DNA from: Aquiluna sp.
GTDB lineage: Bacteria > Actinomycetota > Actinomycetes > Actinomycetales > Microbacteriaceae
Direction: 5' to 3'
Assembly (NCBI GenBank): GCA_017854485.1
Contig: JAFMHN010000003.1
Location: forward strand, 1 to 64,000
DNA: 64,000 nucleotides
Positions 27,122-37,095 of the stretch are shown here, one piece after another. The notes beneath the pieces were generated by a model. It made no database searches, was not told where the DNA came from, and saw only the letters and a program-made list of their open reading frames with translations. Made by a program: the position numbers and the translations under genes. The first letter of the stretch is position 1. Each line of letters starts with the position of its first letter.

Positions 27122-29755
27122 ATGGTCAAGAACAATGTTAATCTAGAGATGTCGAAAAAACCGAGGTCATACCTATTGAATAACGCAATTCCCGAGCCGC
27201 TTAGGCCCGCAACCGTACCAGACAAAGCCGGCGTAGAAGGGCTAGAAGCCAAGTGGGGCCCCAATTGGGAGGCCAAACAGGTTTATGGCTTTGACATGGG
27301 CGCTGCTAAAGAAAACATCTATTCAATAGACACCCCTCCTCCAACTGCTTCCGGCTCACTGCATGTTGGGCACGTATTCAGCTACACCCACACTGATGTG
27401 GTTGCCAGATATAAGCGGATGAACGGTTACGACGTTTACTACCCAATGGGTTGGGATGACAATGGCTTGCCAACCGAACGCCGCGTTCAGAACTACTACG
27501 GCGTTAGGTGCGACCCAACGCTCCCCTTTCAAAAAGACTTCCAGCCACCTCAGGTAGGTGGTGACAACAAGTCCACCAGAATCCAGGATCAGCTGCCGAT
27601 CTCTCGGCAAAACTTCATCGCGCTGTGTGAACAGCTAACCGAAGAAGATGAGCAGACTTTTGAGAACCTATGGCGTGACCTTGGTCTTTCTGTGGACTGG
27701 TCGCAAAGCTATCGAACCATCTCCAAGGAAGCCCAGCTGGTCTCTCAGCGTGCTTTCCTGAACAACTTGGCTCGGGATGAGGCCTATTCGGCCATGGCCC
27801 CGACCCTTTGGGACGTCAGCTTTAGAACAGCTGTGGCACAGGCTGAGCTTGAAGACCGAGAGGTTCCAAGCGCGTATCACCGAATTGGCTTCGATGGTCC
27901 AGACGGCAAGATCTACATCGAAACAACTAGGCCTGAGTTGATTCCAGCCTGTGTTGCGCTCGTTGCACACCCAGACGATGAAAGGTATGCCGAGTACTTC
28001 GGCAAGACCGCCAAAACTCCGCTATTTGGTGTCGAAGTTCCGATTTTGGCGCACCGGCTCGCTCAGAAGGACAAGGGTTCCGGAATTGCGATGATCTGTA
28101 CCTTTGGTGATGTCACAGATGTTATTTGGTGGCGCGAACTGAAGCTCCCAAACAGAGCGATCATTGGTTTTGATGGACGAATCATCAGCGAGGCACCAGA
28201 GGTTATCGCAGCCAGCAACGCCCCTGAGCTCTATGAAGAACTTGCGGGCAAGACCGTCTTCACCGCAAAGGACATCCTGGTCAAGGCACTTCAAGAATCT
28301 GGCGACATGATTGGCGAACCGAAGCCAATCACGCATCCTGTTAAGTTCTTTGAAAAAGGCGATAAGCCACTTGAGATCGTTTCCACCCGCCAGTGGTACA
28401 TCAAAAATGGTGGAAACGACAAGCCGCTTGCAGACAGCCTGATTGAACTCGGCAAGGAAATTTCTTTCCACCCTGATTTCATGCGGGTTCGACTCGAGGA
28501 CTGGATAAATGGACTGAACGGTGACTGGCTAGTTTCCAGACAGCGCTTCTTTGGCGTCCCCATTCCTATCTGGTACCCGCTTGATAAGGATGGCAACCCG
28601 GATTACGACAGACCTATTCAGCCAACCTCCGAACAGCTTCCCGTCGACCCCTCAAGCGACACCCCGGTGGGCTATGACGAGTCTCAGCGCGGTCAGCCTG
28701 GTGGATTCATGGGCGAACTAGACATCATGGACACCTGGGCCACCAGTTCACTTACTCCAGAACTTGCTGGAGGCTGGCTGTCAGATCCAGAGAAGTTTGC
28801 CAAGGTTTACCCTTATGACTTGCGCCCACAGGGCCAAGACATCATTCGCACCTGGCTGTTTTCTACCCTGGTTCGAGCAAAGCTTGAGCACGGGCAGGCG
28901 CCATGGAAGCACGCAGCCATCTCTGGCTGGATCCTAGATCCAGACCGAAAGAAGATGTCCAAATCAAAGGGCAACGTAGTTGTGCCAAATGAGATTCTGG
29001 AAAACCATGGCTCCGATGCCGTTAGGTACTGGGCGGCGTCCGCCAGACTCGGCACCGATGCTGCTTTTGATGAAGGCCAGATGAAGATCGGGCGCAGGCT
29101 AGCAATCAAGCTCCTGAACGCAGCAAGATTTGCGCTGAGCTTCGAACTTCCGGCGACAACCGATGGCGTTACCGAGGCAATCGACCGGGCAATGCTTTCA
29201 ACGCTGCAAGAGGTAGTCGAAAAGGCAACTACCGCATTTGAAAAGTATGACCACACCAAGGCGTTGGAGCTCACCGAAAGCTTCTTCTGGGCATTCACCG
29301 ACGACTATCTTGAGCTTGTGAAGGAACGAGCCTACGGCAAGGGTGACTTCACCGAGCAAGAGCGCGGAAGCGCTGTCCTGGCACTAAGACAGGCACTTGG
29401 GGTAATGGTCAGACTGTTTGCACCATTCATCCCGTTTGCAGCCGAAGAAGTTTGGTCATGGTGGCAGGAAGGATCCGTTCACCTTTCCAAGTGGCCGACA
29501 GCTGACGAGATCCAAGGGGCTGAACCACAACTCTTGAAGGATGCCAGCACCGCTTTGGGGTTGATACGAAAGTCTAAATCCGACAACAAGCTCTCGATGA
29601 AGGCTGAGATTTCAACCGCCACGATCAAGGGCCCTGAGTTGCTAAAGCTTTTGGCAAAGGACTTCCAAGGCGTTGGTCGAATTGCTGAGCTGAAGTTCGT
29701 GGTTGCTGAATCTGTTGCTGTTGAGAACCTGGAATTTGCTCCAGAGCAGGCCTAG
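27122..29755 (+). CDS. valS: Valyl-tRNA synthetase
   Basis: It charges tRNA-Val. HVGH ([12 protein letters not shown], about residues 77-88), [14 protein letters not shown] and [11 protein letters not shown] (near 615) are clear. Length (877 aa) is normal; the usual C-terminal coiled coil is short. The ATG at 27122 is preceded by GGAGAAG at a good distance, so I keep it over the internal ATG at 27149. The gene faces ileS head to head and its stop overlaps benE by 4 bases. Confidence 0.96.
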   Translation: MVKNNVNLEMSKKPRSYLLNNAIPEPLRPATVPDKAGVEGLEAKWGPNWEAKQVYGFDMGAAKENIYSIDTPPPTASGSLHVGHVFSYTHTDVVARYKRMNGYDVYYPMGWDDNGLPTERRVQNYYGVRCDPTLPFQKDFQPPQVGGDNKSTRIQDQLPISRQNFIALCEQLTEEDEQTFENLWRDLGLSVDWSQSYRTISKEAQLVSQRAFLNNLARDEAYSAMAPTLWDVSFRTAVAQAELEDREVPSAYHRIGFDGPDGKIYIETTRPELIPACVALVAHPDDERYAEYFGKTAKTPLFGVEVPILAHRLAQKDKGSGIAMICTFGDVTDVIWWRELKLPNRAIIGFDGRIISEAPEVIAASNAPELYEELAGKTVFTAKDILVKALQESGDMIGEPKPITHPVKFFEKGDKPLEIVSTRQWYIKNGGNDKPLADSLIELGKEISFHPDFMRVRLEDWINGLNGDWLVSRQRFFGVPIPIWYPLDKDGNPDYDRPIQPTSEQLPVDPSSDTPVGYDESQRGQPGGFMGELDIMDTWATSSLTPELAGGWLSDPEKFAKVYPYDLRPQGQDIIRTWLFSTLVRAKLEHGQAPWKHAAISGWILDPDRKKMSKSKGNVVVPNEILENHGSDAVRYWAASARLGTDAAFDEGQMKIGRRLAIKLLNAARFALSFELPATTDGVTEAIDRAMLSTLQEVVEKATTAFEKYDHTKALELTESFFWAFTDDYLELVKERAYGKGDFTEQERGSAVLALRQALGVMVRLFAPFIPFAAEEVWSWWQEGSVHLSKWPTADEIQGAEPQLLKDASTALGLIRKSKSDNKLSMKAEISTATIKGPELLKLLAKDFQGVGRIAELKFVVAESVAVENLEFAPEQA

Positions 29756-30909
29756 CGTTTAGTAATAGACCAAACCAGAACACCAGCTACCAGGGCCCAG
29801 AACGCACCACCGATTCCGAGCACCGTGATCCCAGCGGCTCCGATAACAAAGGTGACGATTCCGGCAAGCCTGGTTCGATCCTCAAGCACCGCCGTCTTAA
29901 TCGATGAGGCGAAGGTGTTCAACAGCGCAATGCCGGCAAGGGCCAGCAGCAACTCGCGAGGCACCGCCAACACAAACGCGGCAAATACCGCTGCGAACAC
30001 CGCGAAGATAATGTAAACAACCCCACCCCAAGATGCAGCTATCCAGCGTCGAGCTGGGTCCTTGGCGGCGCTTGAGTCGGCATTGAGTGCCGCTGTGATT
30101 GCGGCGAGATTCAAACCAAACCCACCAAAGAGCCCCGATGCCACCGATCCAATGCCAGTAGTGATAAATACTTTGGAGCTTGGTATTTGATAACCAAGCG
30201 AGGACATGATTGCCAACCCAGGCAGGTTTTGAGATGCCATTGTGATCAGATAAAGCGGAATCCCGATGGCGACTATCGCACCAAGGTCAAAAATCGGACC
30301 AACCAGCGCAAAATCAGGCCAAAAGCTCGTCACTTGAAAACTACTGGCCTCATCACTGAAGCCGATAAGCAAAAAGCCAATGGTGATCGCAACCGGAGAC
30401 GCCCAGAGTGGCAGCAGCCGGTTTAGGACCAGCCAGATGGCGATTACCGGAAGAATCAGAACTGGAAAATCAACTGCGGCATGCACGGTTGCAGCAACGA
30501 ACGGGAAGATTACGCCAGCCAACATGGCAGCCGAAATTTGAGGGGGTATTTTTGCCACGAATCTATTCAGCCCCGGCCAGGCACCGGTCAGAATCACCAG
30601 TGTGCTGCTGAACAGAAATGCACCAACTGCCATTTGATAGGACAGCCCGAGCCCAGCGCTGGTGGCAAGGAAGGCGGCGCCTGGAGTGGACCAAACGATA
30701 CTGATTGGCATCTTTAGCCAGGTGCTCAAGGTAATTGACAGCACGCCATAGCCAAGCAACATCACCACCAATGCCGTTGCGATTTGTGAATCGCTTGCGC
30801 CCATTGCGCCAAGGCCGGCAATCGCAATGCCAAAGGTAGCGATTGAGCCAGTTGTGGAGGCTACTGTTCCTGCGAGGTAGGGAGAGAGTCGTTCAGTCTT
30901 GGTTGAAAT
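29752..30909 (-). CDS. benE: BenE family benzoate/proton symporter-like permease, non-standard start
   Basis: A 12-helix inner-membrane permease of the BenE family; benzoate import is the named activity, but the true substrate is unknown. An ATG at 30804 would give only 350 residues and cut off the first helix. The frame stays open upstream and encodes TERLSPYLAGTVASTTGSIA, the expected BenE N-terminus. No ATG, GTG or TTG occurs there. The best candidate is ATT at 30909, 9 bases after AGGA. This gives 385 residues, close to the usual 390-400. The frame is also the same as clpX, whose TAG lies at 30927-30925. Confidence 0.82.
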   Translation of the reverse strand: MSTKTERLSPYLAGTVASTTGSIATFGIAIAGLGAMGASDSQIATALVVMLLGYGVLSITLSTWLKMPISIVWSTPGAAFLATSAGLGLSYQMAVGAFLFSSTLVILTGAWPGLNRFVAKIPPQISAAMLAGVIFPFVAATVHAAVDFPVLILPVIAIWLVLNRLLPLWASPVAITIGFLLIGFSDEASSFQVTSFWPDFALVGPIFDLGAIVAIGIPLYLITMASQNLPGLAIMSSLGYQIPSSKVFITTGIGSVASGLFGGFGLNLAAITAALNADSSAAKDPARRWIAASWGGVVYIIFAVFAAVFAAFVLAVPRELLLALAGIALLNTFASSIKTAVLEDRTRLAGIVTFVIGAAGITVLGIGGAFWALVAGVLVWSITKR

Positions 30910-30924
30910 TTTTTTATGTCCTAG

Positions 30925-32199
30925 CTAGGCAGTTTTATTTTGCTTCGGTTCCTTGACTGGAATCACCTGTGGAATGGCACCTGTTCTAACTACATCCGCG
31001 GTAATCACTACCTTGCCGGTGCTGTCGCTACCGGGTAGTTCATACATGATTGGTCCAAGCAGTTCTTCCAGAATCGCGCGCAGTCCACGGGCACCGGTCT
31101 CTCGCTCCAGCGCAGAATCAGCAATCCGCTCAATCGCTTCCGGCTCAAACTCAAGCTCAAAACCATCAATCTCAAACATGCGCTGATATTGCTTCACTAG
31201 CGCGTTCTTCGGTGCCGTAAGAATGGCGATCAGCGCCGGCTTATCCAGCTGCTCAACGGTTGCAACCACCGGAAGACGCCCTATGAATTCTGGAATCAAG
31301 CCAAACTTGCGCAAGTCCTCCGGCTGAACCTGAGAATAGATGTTGGTTGAGTCAGTCTTTTCCTTGAGTTCGGCACCAAAGCCGATGCCCTTCTTGCCGG
31401 TTCGCTCCGAAACAATGGTCTCTAGCCCTGCAAAAGCTCCGGCAACAATAAACAGGACATTTGTAGTGTCCAGCTGAATGAACTCTTGCTGTGGGTGCTT
31501 TCTACCACCCTGTGGCGGAATCGATGCGACGGTTCCCTCCAGGATCTTCAGTAGTGCCTGCTGCACTCCCTCTCCAGAGACATCCCTGGTGATAGATGGA
31601 TTTTCGGCTTTGCGTGAGATCTTGTCAATCTCGTCGATGTAGATAATCCCAGTTTCAGCGCGCTTTGGATCATTATCGGCAGCTTGCAGCAGCTTCAACA
31701 AAATGTTTTCGACATCCTCGCCGACATAGCCAGCTTCGGTCAGCGCCGTTGCATCAGCAACAGCAAACGGGACGTTCAGGCGCTTTGCCAGGGTCTGAGC
31801 CAGATAGGTCTTACCGCAGCCGGTAGGTCCAATCATCAGGATATTGGACTTTGAAATCTCTATTTCGTCGTGAGACTTACCACTGGCAGTAAGGGTTCCA
31901 ACAGCCCTAATTCGCTTGTAGTGGTTGTAGACGGCCACGGCCAATTGCTTCTTGGCTTGGTCTTGCCCGATGACGTACTCATCCAGAAATCCCTTGATTT
32001 CCTTGGGGTTTGGTAGGTCTATAGAACCCAAATCGACTTTAGCGTTTTGGCCGAGTTCCTCTTCGATGATCTCGTTGCAAATCTCGATACATTCATCGCA
32101 GATGTAGACAGCGGGTCCAGCAATGAGCTTGCGCACTTGCTTCTGGGTCTTGCCGCAAAAGTTACACTTCAGCAGTTCGCTTGTCTCAGTTAAAGTCAT
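30925..32199 (-). CDS. clpX: ATP-dependent Clp protease ATP-binding subunit ClpX
   Basis: AAA+ unfoldase that feeds proteins to ClpP. The N-terminal zinc-binding domain has CNFCGK...[10 protein letters not shown] (about residues 12-42). Walker A GPTGCGKT is near 120, followed by [10 protein letters not shown] and the sensor region. An IGF-type ClpP loop ([10 protein letters not shown] near 272) is present. Length (424 aa) is normal. It lies 53 bases after clpP2 and is followed within 15 bases by the in-frame benE. Confidence 0.98.
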   Translation of the reverse strand: MTLTETSELLKCNFCGKTQKQVRKLIAGPAVYICDECIEICNEIIEEELGQNAKVDLGSIDLPNPKEIKGFLDEYVIGQDQAKKQLAVAVYNHYKRIRAVGTLTASGKSHDEIEISKSNILMIGPTGCGKTYLAQTLAKRLNVPFAVADATALTEAGYVGEDVENILLKLLQAADNDPKRAETGIIYIDEIDKISRKAENPSITRDVSGEGVQQALLKILEGTVASIPPQGGRKHPQQEFIQLDTTNVLFIVAGAFAGLETIVSERTGKKGIGFGAELKEKTDSTNIYSQVQPEDLRKFGLIPEFIGRLPVVATVEQLDKPALIAILTAPKNALVKQYQRMFEIDGFELEFEPEAIERIADSALERETGARGLRAILEELLGPIMYELPGSDSTGKVVITADVVRTGAIPQVIPVKEPKQNKTA

Positions 32200-32252
32200 G
32201 AAAAAACTCTATAGCTAAGCCAGGACTTTATAGCCCTCCACGCGCCGAATTG

Positions 32253-32897
32253 CTACAGCTTGCGCGAAGCTAGAACCTGATCAATAAGTCCATATTCCAT
32301 TGCCTCTTGGGCAGTCAGAATCTTGTCGCGATCGATGTCCTTGTTGACTTCTTTCAAGCTCTTTCCAGAGTGGTGGGCCAGAGTCTGTTCAAGCCACTCG
32401 CGCATCCGCATGATTTCCCTAGCTTGAATCTCAATGTCTGATGCTTGACCCTGTCCGCCGCCACCGGAAGATGGCTGGTGGATTAGCACTCGAGCGTTTG
32501 GTAGTGCCAAGCGCTTGCCCTTGGCACCTGCTGCCAGCAGCACAGCTGCTGCCGAGGCTGCCTGACCGAGGCAAACAGTCTGAATCTGCGGCTTGATGTA
32601 CTGCATGGTGTCATAAATGGCAGTCAATGCAGTGAACGATCCACCTGGAGAGTTGATGTACATCGTGATGTCGCGGTCTGGGTCCTGAGACTCCAGTACC
32701 AACAACTGCGCCATGATGTCGTCGGCTGATGCGTCATCAACCTGAACCCCCAAGAACACAATTCGGTCCTCGAACAACTTGGTGTAGGGGTTGTGACGCT
32801 TCACTCCGTAGGAGGTGCGCTCTTCGAATTCGGGAAGAATGTACCTCGATGAAGGCGTTGCTACCCGTGAACCATCTGAAGTCTCAATAAAGCTCAT
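32253..32897 (-). CDS. clpP2: ATP-dependent Clp protease proteolytic subunit ClpP2
   Basis: Serine protease subunit; in actinobacteria ClpP1 and ClpP2 rings pair into a mixed 14-mer. The nucleophile S115 is in GQAASAAA and the histidine H140 in [12 protein letters not shown]. The N-terminal extension (residues 1-35) is typical of ClpP2. It begins 2 bases after the clpP1 stop, so both are made together. Confidence 0.97.
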   Translation of the reverse strand: MSFIETSDGSRVATPSSRYILPEFEERTSYGVKRHNPYTKLFEDRIVFLGVQVDDASADDIMAQLLVLESQDPDRDITMYINSPGGSFTALTAIYDTMQYIKPQIQTVCLGQAASAAAVLLAAGAKGKRLALPNARVLIHQPSSGGGGQGQASDIEIQAREIMRMREWLEQTLAHHSGKSLKEVNKDIDRDKILTAQEAMEYGLIDQVLASRKL

Positions 32898-32899
32898 GT

Positions 32900-33481
32900 T
32901 TAGGCCTTTCCTACGCCAGTGGAACGAGAAGCAAATTCCTGAATTTGATCAATGAACCCATATTCCAGAGCTTCTGCGGCCGTGAACCAGCGGTCGCGGT
33001 CACCATCTTCCATGACCTGCTCGACAGTTTTGCCGGTTTGCTCAGCTGTGATTGATGCCAATTGACGCTTCATGCTCATAATCAACTCGGCTTGAGTTTG
33101 GATATCTGAGGCAGTTCCTCCGAAGCCACCCAGTGGCTGGTGCAGCAACACCCTGGTGTTTGGCGTGGCGTAGCGTTTGCCCTTCGCGCCAGAAGAAAGC
33201 AAGAACTGACCCATCGAGGCAGCCATGCCGATTCCGACCGTGACGATGTCATTTGGAACGTACTGCATGGTGTCGTAGATGGCCATGCCAGCTGTGATTG
33301 AACCACCCGGAGAGTTGATGTACAAGAAGATGTCCTTCTCGGAGTCTTCTGCAGCCAAAAGTAGAATTTTGGCGCAAATTTCATTCGCATTTTCATCGCG
33401 GACTTCACTGCCAAGCCAGACGATGCGGTCTTTTAGCAGGCGGTCAAATACTCCGTTGCGCTCCATTTGCGGAACTGCCAT
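32900..33481 (-). CDS. clpP1: ATP-dependent Clp protease proteolytic subunit ClpP1
   Basis: First of the paired ClpP subunits: S89 in GMAASMGQ, H114 in [12 protein letters not shown], and an aspartate in [10 protein letters not shown] (near 165). Length (193 aa) is normal. The start has a strong AAGGAG site 7 bases upstream. A palindrome like the ClgR box lies about 63-78 bases ahead (33543-33559), consistent with stress control of this operon. Confidence 0.97.
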   Translation of the reverse strand: MAVPQMERNGVFDRLLKDRIVWLGSEVRDENANEICAKILLLAAEDSEKDIFLYINSPGGSITAGMAIYDTMQYVPNDIVTVGIGMAASMGQFLLSSGAKGKRYATPNTRVLLHQPLGGFGGTASDIQTQAELIMSMKRQLASITAEQTGKTVEQVMEDGDRDRWFTAAEALEYGFIDQIQEFASRSTGVGKA

Positions 33482-33542
33482 CGAGATCTCCTTAAAGCTT
33501 TGTTGTGTAAACGATAGCCGCGAAGATGCAATCAGAAGTGCT

Positions 33543-33559
33543 TGTTCGCCTTAGGCGTT
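33543..33559 (-). promoter_or_regulatory. Candidate ClgR-type operator ahead of clpP1P2
   Basis: The sequence TGTTCGCCTTAGGCGTT has a CGCCT-T-AGGCG palindrome (33547-33557). It fits the actinobacterial ClgR pattern CGC-N5-GCG with AT-rich flanks, with one mismatch to the published-style consensus as I recall it. ClgR activates clpP1P2 in Streptomyces and Corynebacterium. It overlaps the last bases of tig and lies 60-80 bases before clpP1. Confidence 0.4.
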
Positions 33560-34823
33560 AGACCTCGTATTTGACAGCTGCACCCTTGGTGTCAGTAATG
33601 ACAGCCTGGGCGACAAGAAAGTCAACAGCCTTGCGCCTTGCAAGCTCGTCTGCGTAGAAGGCGACCTGGCCAGAACTAGCTACCTGTTCGATGAACTGGT
33701 TTGGGTCCATCTGGTAGTTCCTAGAGGTGAACGCTAGGTACTCGATCAACTCCTGGTCTTCAATCTTGATTTCCTCAGCATCGACCACAGCATCTAGCAG
33801 CAATTGAGTCTTGAAACCCTTCTCGGAATCCGCAGTTACTTCCTTGCGGTGGACATCGTCCTCCATGCGGCCTTCGCCTTCAAGGTGGGCATCTACCTCA
33901 CGCTTGACTGCGATGTCTGAAACTGGAATCTTGGCCTTAGCAACCAAGTCTTCAACGATTTTGTCCCGGGCCTGAAGAACCTGCTTGCGGCCAAGCTGCT
34001 CAGCGATCTTGGTCTCAAGGTCCTTCTTCAGTTCAGCCAGGGTGTCAAACTCGCTGGCAAGCTGTGCAAACTCGTCGTCTGCCTTTGGCAGCTCGCGCTC
34101 CTTGACAGCCTTTAGCGTGACGGTCACTTCAGCTTCCTGGCCAGCCATCTCGCCGCCAACAAGCTTTGACTTGAAGGTAGTTGTCTCACCTGCGGTGAGA
34201 GTCTCTAGCGCCTCGTCGATTCCGTCCAGAAGCTGTCCGGAGCCGATTTCGTAAGAAATGTCGCTGGCCGTGTCAATCTGCTTGCCATCCATCAGTGCGC
34301 TCAGGTCAATGGTTGTGAAGTCACCCTTAGCTGCTGGACGATCCACTGTTACTAGAGAACCGAAGCGAGCGCGAAGCGCATCCAGCTCGGTCTCGATGTC
34401 CATCTTTGCAACCTTGACTGGCTCAACGGTAACCGCGATGCCCTTGTAGTCAGGAAGCTTAAATTCTGGGCGAACCTCAACCTCAAGGCTGATGATCAGT
34501 GGCTTTTCGATCTCGGAGGCCGATGGCGCTGAGCTGATGTCAGCCTCTGGGGTACCCAGTGGCTTTAGCTTTTCCGCAACTAGCGCCTGGCGATAAAAAA
34601 CATCCATGCCGTCGTTGATTGCCTGAGCAATGATCTGATCTTTGCCAACGCGCTGATCTAGCACCTGAGCGGGAACCTTGCCCTTCCTGAAGCCAGGAAT
34701 GTTAACCTGCTGGGCAACGGTTTCGTATGCCTTGTCAAGAGTTGGCTTGAAAGCTGCCTGGTCGACCTCGATGGTCAGCTTGACGCGGGTTGGGTTTAGT
34801 CTCTCGACGGTTGTTTTCAACAT
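33558..34823 (-). CDS. tig: Trigger factor
   Basis: Ribosome-bound chaperone with prolyl isomerase activity. The ribosome-binding domain has VNIPGFRKGKVP (about residues 34-45). The FKBP-like domain lies near 150-235, and the long C-terminal helical arms follow. Length is 421 aa, slightly short of E. coli (432). The frame is open to 34916, but that region is the tRNA-Pro gene. ATG 34823 behind GGAG is the real start (MLKTTVERLNP). Confidence 0.97.
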   Translation of the reverse strand: MLKTTVERLNPTRVKLTIEVDQAAFKPTLDKAYETVAQQVNIPGFRKGKVPAQVLDQRVGKDQIIAQAINDGMDVFYRQALVAEKLKPLGTPEADISSAPSASEIEKPLIISLEVEVRPEFKLPDYKGIAVTVEPVKVAKMDIETELDALRARFGSLVTVDRPAAKGDFTTIDLSALMDGKQIDTASDISYEIGSGQLLDGIDEALETLTAGETTTFKSKLVGGEMAGQEAEVTVTLKAVKERELPKADDEFAQLASEFDTLAELKKDLETKIAEQLGRKQVLQARDKIVEDLVAKAKIPVSDIAVKREVDAHLEGEGRMEDDVHRKEVTADSEKGFKTQLLLDAVVDAEEIKIEDQELIEYLAFTSRNYQMDPNQFIEQVASSGQVAFYADELARRKAVDFLVAQAVITDTKGAAVKYEV

Positions 34824-34858
34824 ATCTCCATGATTGGTGGGTTCTTGAAGCAAATTTG

Positions 34859-34932
34859 TCGGGATGACAGGATTTGAACCTGCGACCCTCTGTTCCCAAA
34901 ACAGATGCGCTACCAAGCTGCGCTACATCCCG
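34859..34932 (-). tRNA. tRNA-Pro (anticodon TGG)
   Basis: A complete 74-nt cloverleaf on the minus strand: acceptor CGGGATG/CATCCCG with discriminator A, anticodon stem around loop TTTGGGA giving TGG, and T arm GGTTCAAATCC. CCA is not encoded. It lies 35 bases before the tig start and may share its promoter region. Confidence 0.97.
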
Positions 34933-35005
34933 AATATTCTTGACCAAATGGTCGCGAACTCGACCACTCTACCCCATAGAATGGTGTCTCGTCTAACAAA
35001 GACGC

Positions 35006-35079
35006 GCGAGTGTAGCTCAATGGTAGAGCCTCAGTCTTCCAAACTGATTACGCGGGTTCGATTCCCGTCACTCGCTCCA
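35006..35079 (+). tRNA. tRNA-Gly (anticodon TCC)
   Basis: Complete cloverleaf: acceptor GCGAGTG/CACTCGC, D arm AGCTCAATGGTAGAGC, anticodon TCC, T arm GGTTCGATTCC. A CCA end appears encoded at 35077-35079, unlike the two other tRNAs here. The body without CCA is 35006-35076. Confidence 0.97.
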
Positions 35080-35111
35080 CTTGATTTCAGGCCAAAACCC
35101 TAATAAACAGG

Positions 35112-35903
35112 CTACTTCTGGCAGGTTCTGCACCAATAGAGCTTCCTGGTGGACATCAATTCCAGGGACACTTTAGCCCCGCATATTCGGCATGGTAGGC
35201 CTTCTCGTTTATAGACGTAATAGCGATCGGCGAGAGCCGGCCGGCCATTTAAATAACCCTCTCGGGTCAGCATGATGCCCTTTTTAACTCCGATTTGCAT
35301 CAAAAATGATGCGTCCTGCCAAATTTTCTCAAGTATTTCTGTCGGCACCAGATTTGTCGGCAGGTGCGGATTGATGCCCTGCCTAAACAAAAGTTCCGCT
35401 CTGTAAACATTCCCAATTCCGGCAATAGCGGCCTGGTTCATCAAAAACTGCCCGATAGCACCCTTGGTCTTTGACGCCTTTGCCAAAAACCTTGCCAGTT
35501 CCAAACCATCGAGGTCCTGACGCAATGGGTCCGGACCTAGCCTGGCCTGAACCAGGGCGACCTGATCGCTGTCAATGACTTCGCATGCTGTTGGGCCAAC
35601 CAGGTCGGCAACTGCCGCCTCTGATAAAAACCTTGCTCGAACCTGCCCAATGGGCGCGGGGGCAGCGTCGTCAAAGTTTGCAAACCGCCACTTGCCATAA
35701 ATGCCCAGATGCACTCGCACGACTGCATGCTCAAAAAACAGAAACATTTGCTTGCCGATAGCATCGGCCGACACCAACTGCTGGCCGCTGACTAACCGGG
35801 AATCAGTGAACCTTCCCTGGGGGCTCGAGACCTCGAGCTGCTTATTGGCAAACAGCTTGGCAAATTTGTTTGCAGTCCTGTGAACGGTATGACCCTCGGG
35901 CAT
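35112..35903 (-). CDS. nei: Fpg/Nei family DNA glycosylase
   Basis: Base-excision repair enzyme that removes oxidised bases and cuts the strand. It begins MPEGHTVHR: P2 (after Met removal) is the catalytic amine and E3 its partner. An H2TH region (about 150-200, with QAAIAGIGNVYRAELLF) and a C-terminal zinc finger (CRICG...WCRTCQ, residues 238-262) complete the fold. The MPEGHTVHR start is typical of actinobacterial Nei enzymes acting on oxidised pyrimidines. It is 3 bases after rpiB. Confidence 0.92.
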   Translation of the reverse strand: MPEGHTVHRTANKFAKLFANKQLEVSSPQGRFTDSRLVSGQQLVSADAIGKQMFLFFEHAVVRVHLGIYGKWRFANFDDAAPAPIGQVRARFLSEAAVADLVGPTACEVIDSDQVALVQARLGPDPLRQDLDGLELARFLAKASKTKGAIGQFLMNQAAIAGIGNVYRAELLFRQGINPHLPTNLVPTEILEKIWQDASFLMQIGVKKGIMLTREGYLNGRPALADRYYVYKREGLPCRICGAKVSLELMSTRKLYWCRTCQK

Positions 35904-35906
35904 GGG

Positions 35907-36380
35907 CTAGTAGACGACCTCGCCGGTTTGCTCAAACGCAGCAATCTTGCCAATTCGCCTCACGTGACGCTCATCGTTTGAAAACGGGGCATTTACAAAG
36001 GTGGTAATCAGTTCCAGAACCTCTGAGTTATCATGTTGCCTGGCGCCTACAGCGGCGACATTGGCGTCGTTGTGATCTCGCGCCAAAGCAGCTGTCTCTT
36101 GGTTCCAAATCAGTGCAGCCCTAATGCCCTGCACCTTGTTGGCCGCAATCTGTTCCCCGTTTCCGCTACCACCCAAGACAATGCCCAGAGCCTGAACGCC
36201 GGCCTGCTGATCGGCTACCACCGCCTGAGCTGCTGCAATGCAAAAACCTGGATAGTCATCCAGCGCGTCATACTGTTTAGGGCCGTGGTCGATTAGTTCA
36301 TGACCGAGCGCGGTTAGTTCCGTCACGAGAAAAGCGCTCAGCTCCATGCCAGCGTGATCGGTTGCTATGTGGATTCTCAA
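35907..36380 (-). CDS. rpiB: Ribose-5-phosphate isomerase B
   Basis: Interconverts ribose 5-phosphate and ribulose 5-phosphate. The sequence has the RpiB start (MRIHIATDHAGMEL) and the actinobacterial active-site loop GGSGNGEQIAANKV (about residues 70-83), where glutamate replaces the cysteine used by E. coli RpiB. Length (157 aa) is normal. It is adjacent to nei, as in mycobacteria. Confidence 0.95.
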   Translation of the reverse strand: MRIHIATDHAGMELSAFLVTELTALGHELIDHGPKQYDALDDYPGFCIAAAQAVVADQQAGVQALGIVLGGSGNGEQIAANKVQGIRAALIWNQETAALARDHNDANVAAVGARQHDNSEVLELITTFVNAPFSNDERHVRRIGKIAAFEQTGEVVY

Positions 36381-36390
36381 ATGCCTGTCC

Positions 36391-37083
36391 CTAACTGTTT
36401 ATCTTGAGGTTTGCCAAAAACTCTTCTGGTCTATCCATTCGGACCGCTATTTTTTCGCCCCAGTCCAGGGTGAACAGCACCCCATCGCCAGAGCTTGGAA
36501 TAAAGGCCAGCGTGTTGAATCCATACCTAACACCCCACCCGCCATAGTCACGACCCCGCAGCGTGGCAACCTCCATCGCCATCACCTGCTGGGTCGGTAC
36601 TGAAACAAGTTCGATACCGCGCAGCTTGATCACAAGATTCTCGTTGACCTCGACCGTGGGTTTTGCCAAAAACAGCCAAATTAACATCGCAATTGGCACC
36701 AGCAACACATAGAGCAAAGCGCCGGCAAGGGAGCTTTCGGCAGTCTCAGCGCCCAGCTGCAGCAAAGTCGTGACCGAGATAATTACCAGCAGGAAGCCAT
36801 AAAGGTAGCCGGTGAATCCTTTTAGAAGAGGTCTGAGCAACTTGGCCTTCACCGGCGTTAGCTCCAGTGCCACCAGCGCCGACCAGAGCGCGAGGAAGCC
36901 GATTCCTGTTAGCAAAAGGTACGAATTTAGCCCCATGAAGCCATCAGCTTGGCCGGTAGGTCCCCAGTGAATGGCGACCGGATCAGGCAATAGCCCCTGT
37001 GTCCCGAGCCCAGCTGCGACTACTAGGAACGCCAGCGCAGACAAGGGCGCAAGAAGCAGATTAAAGACCCGTGACAACTTCAT
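36391..37083 (-). CDS. DUF1648-containing membrane protein
   Basis: A 230-residue protein with about four helices (near 8-28, 55-70, 85-108, 120-140), then a soluble C-terminal beta-rich part. The segment PDPVAIHWGPTGQADGFM (about 33-50) is the DUF1648 signature. The function is unknown; the C-terminal half could be a PH-like domain. It begins 12 bases after the antiporter gene and may be co-transcribed. Confidence 0.75.
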   Translation of the reverse strand: MKLSRVFNLLLAPLSALAFLVVAAGLGTQGLLPDPVAIHWGPTGQADGFMGLNSYLLLTGIGFLALWSALVALELTPVKAKLLRPLLKGFTGYLYGFLLVIISVTTLLQLGAETAESSLAGALLYVLLVPIAMLIWLFLAKPTVEVNENLVIKLRGIELVSVPTQQVMAMEVATLRGRDYGGWGVRYGFNTLAFIPSSGDGVLFTLDWGEKIAVRMDRPEEFLANLKINS

Positions 37084-37095
37084 TGCACTCCCTAG

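Noticed and set aside
27103-27276. 58-residue N-terminal extension of ileS
   Set aside because: It overlaps the valS coding start and has no IleS likeness.
34824-34916. N-terminal extension of trigger factor
   Set aside because: It runs through tRNA-Pro; the family start MLKTTVERLNP with GGAG is at 34823.
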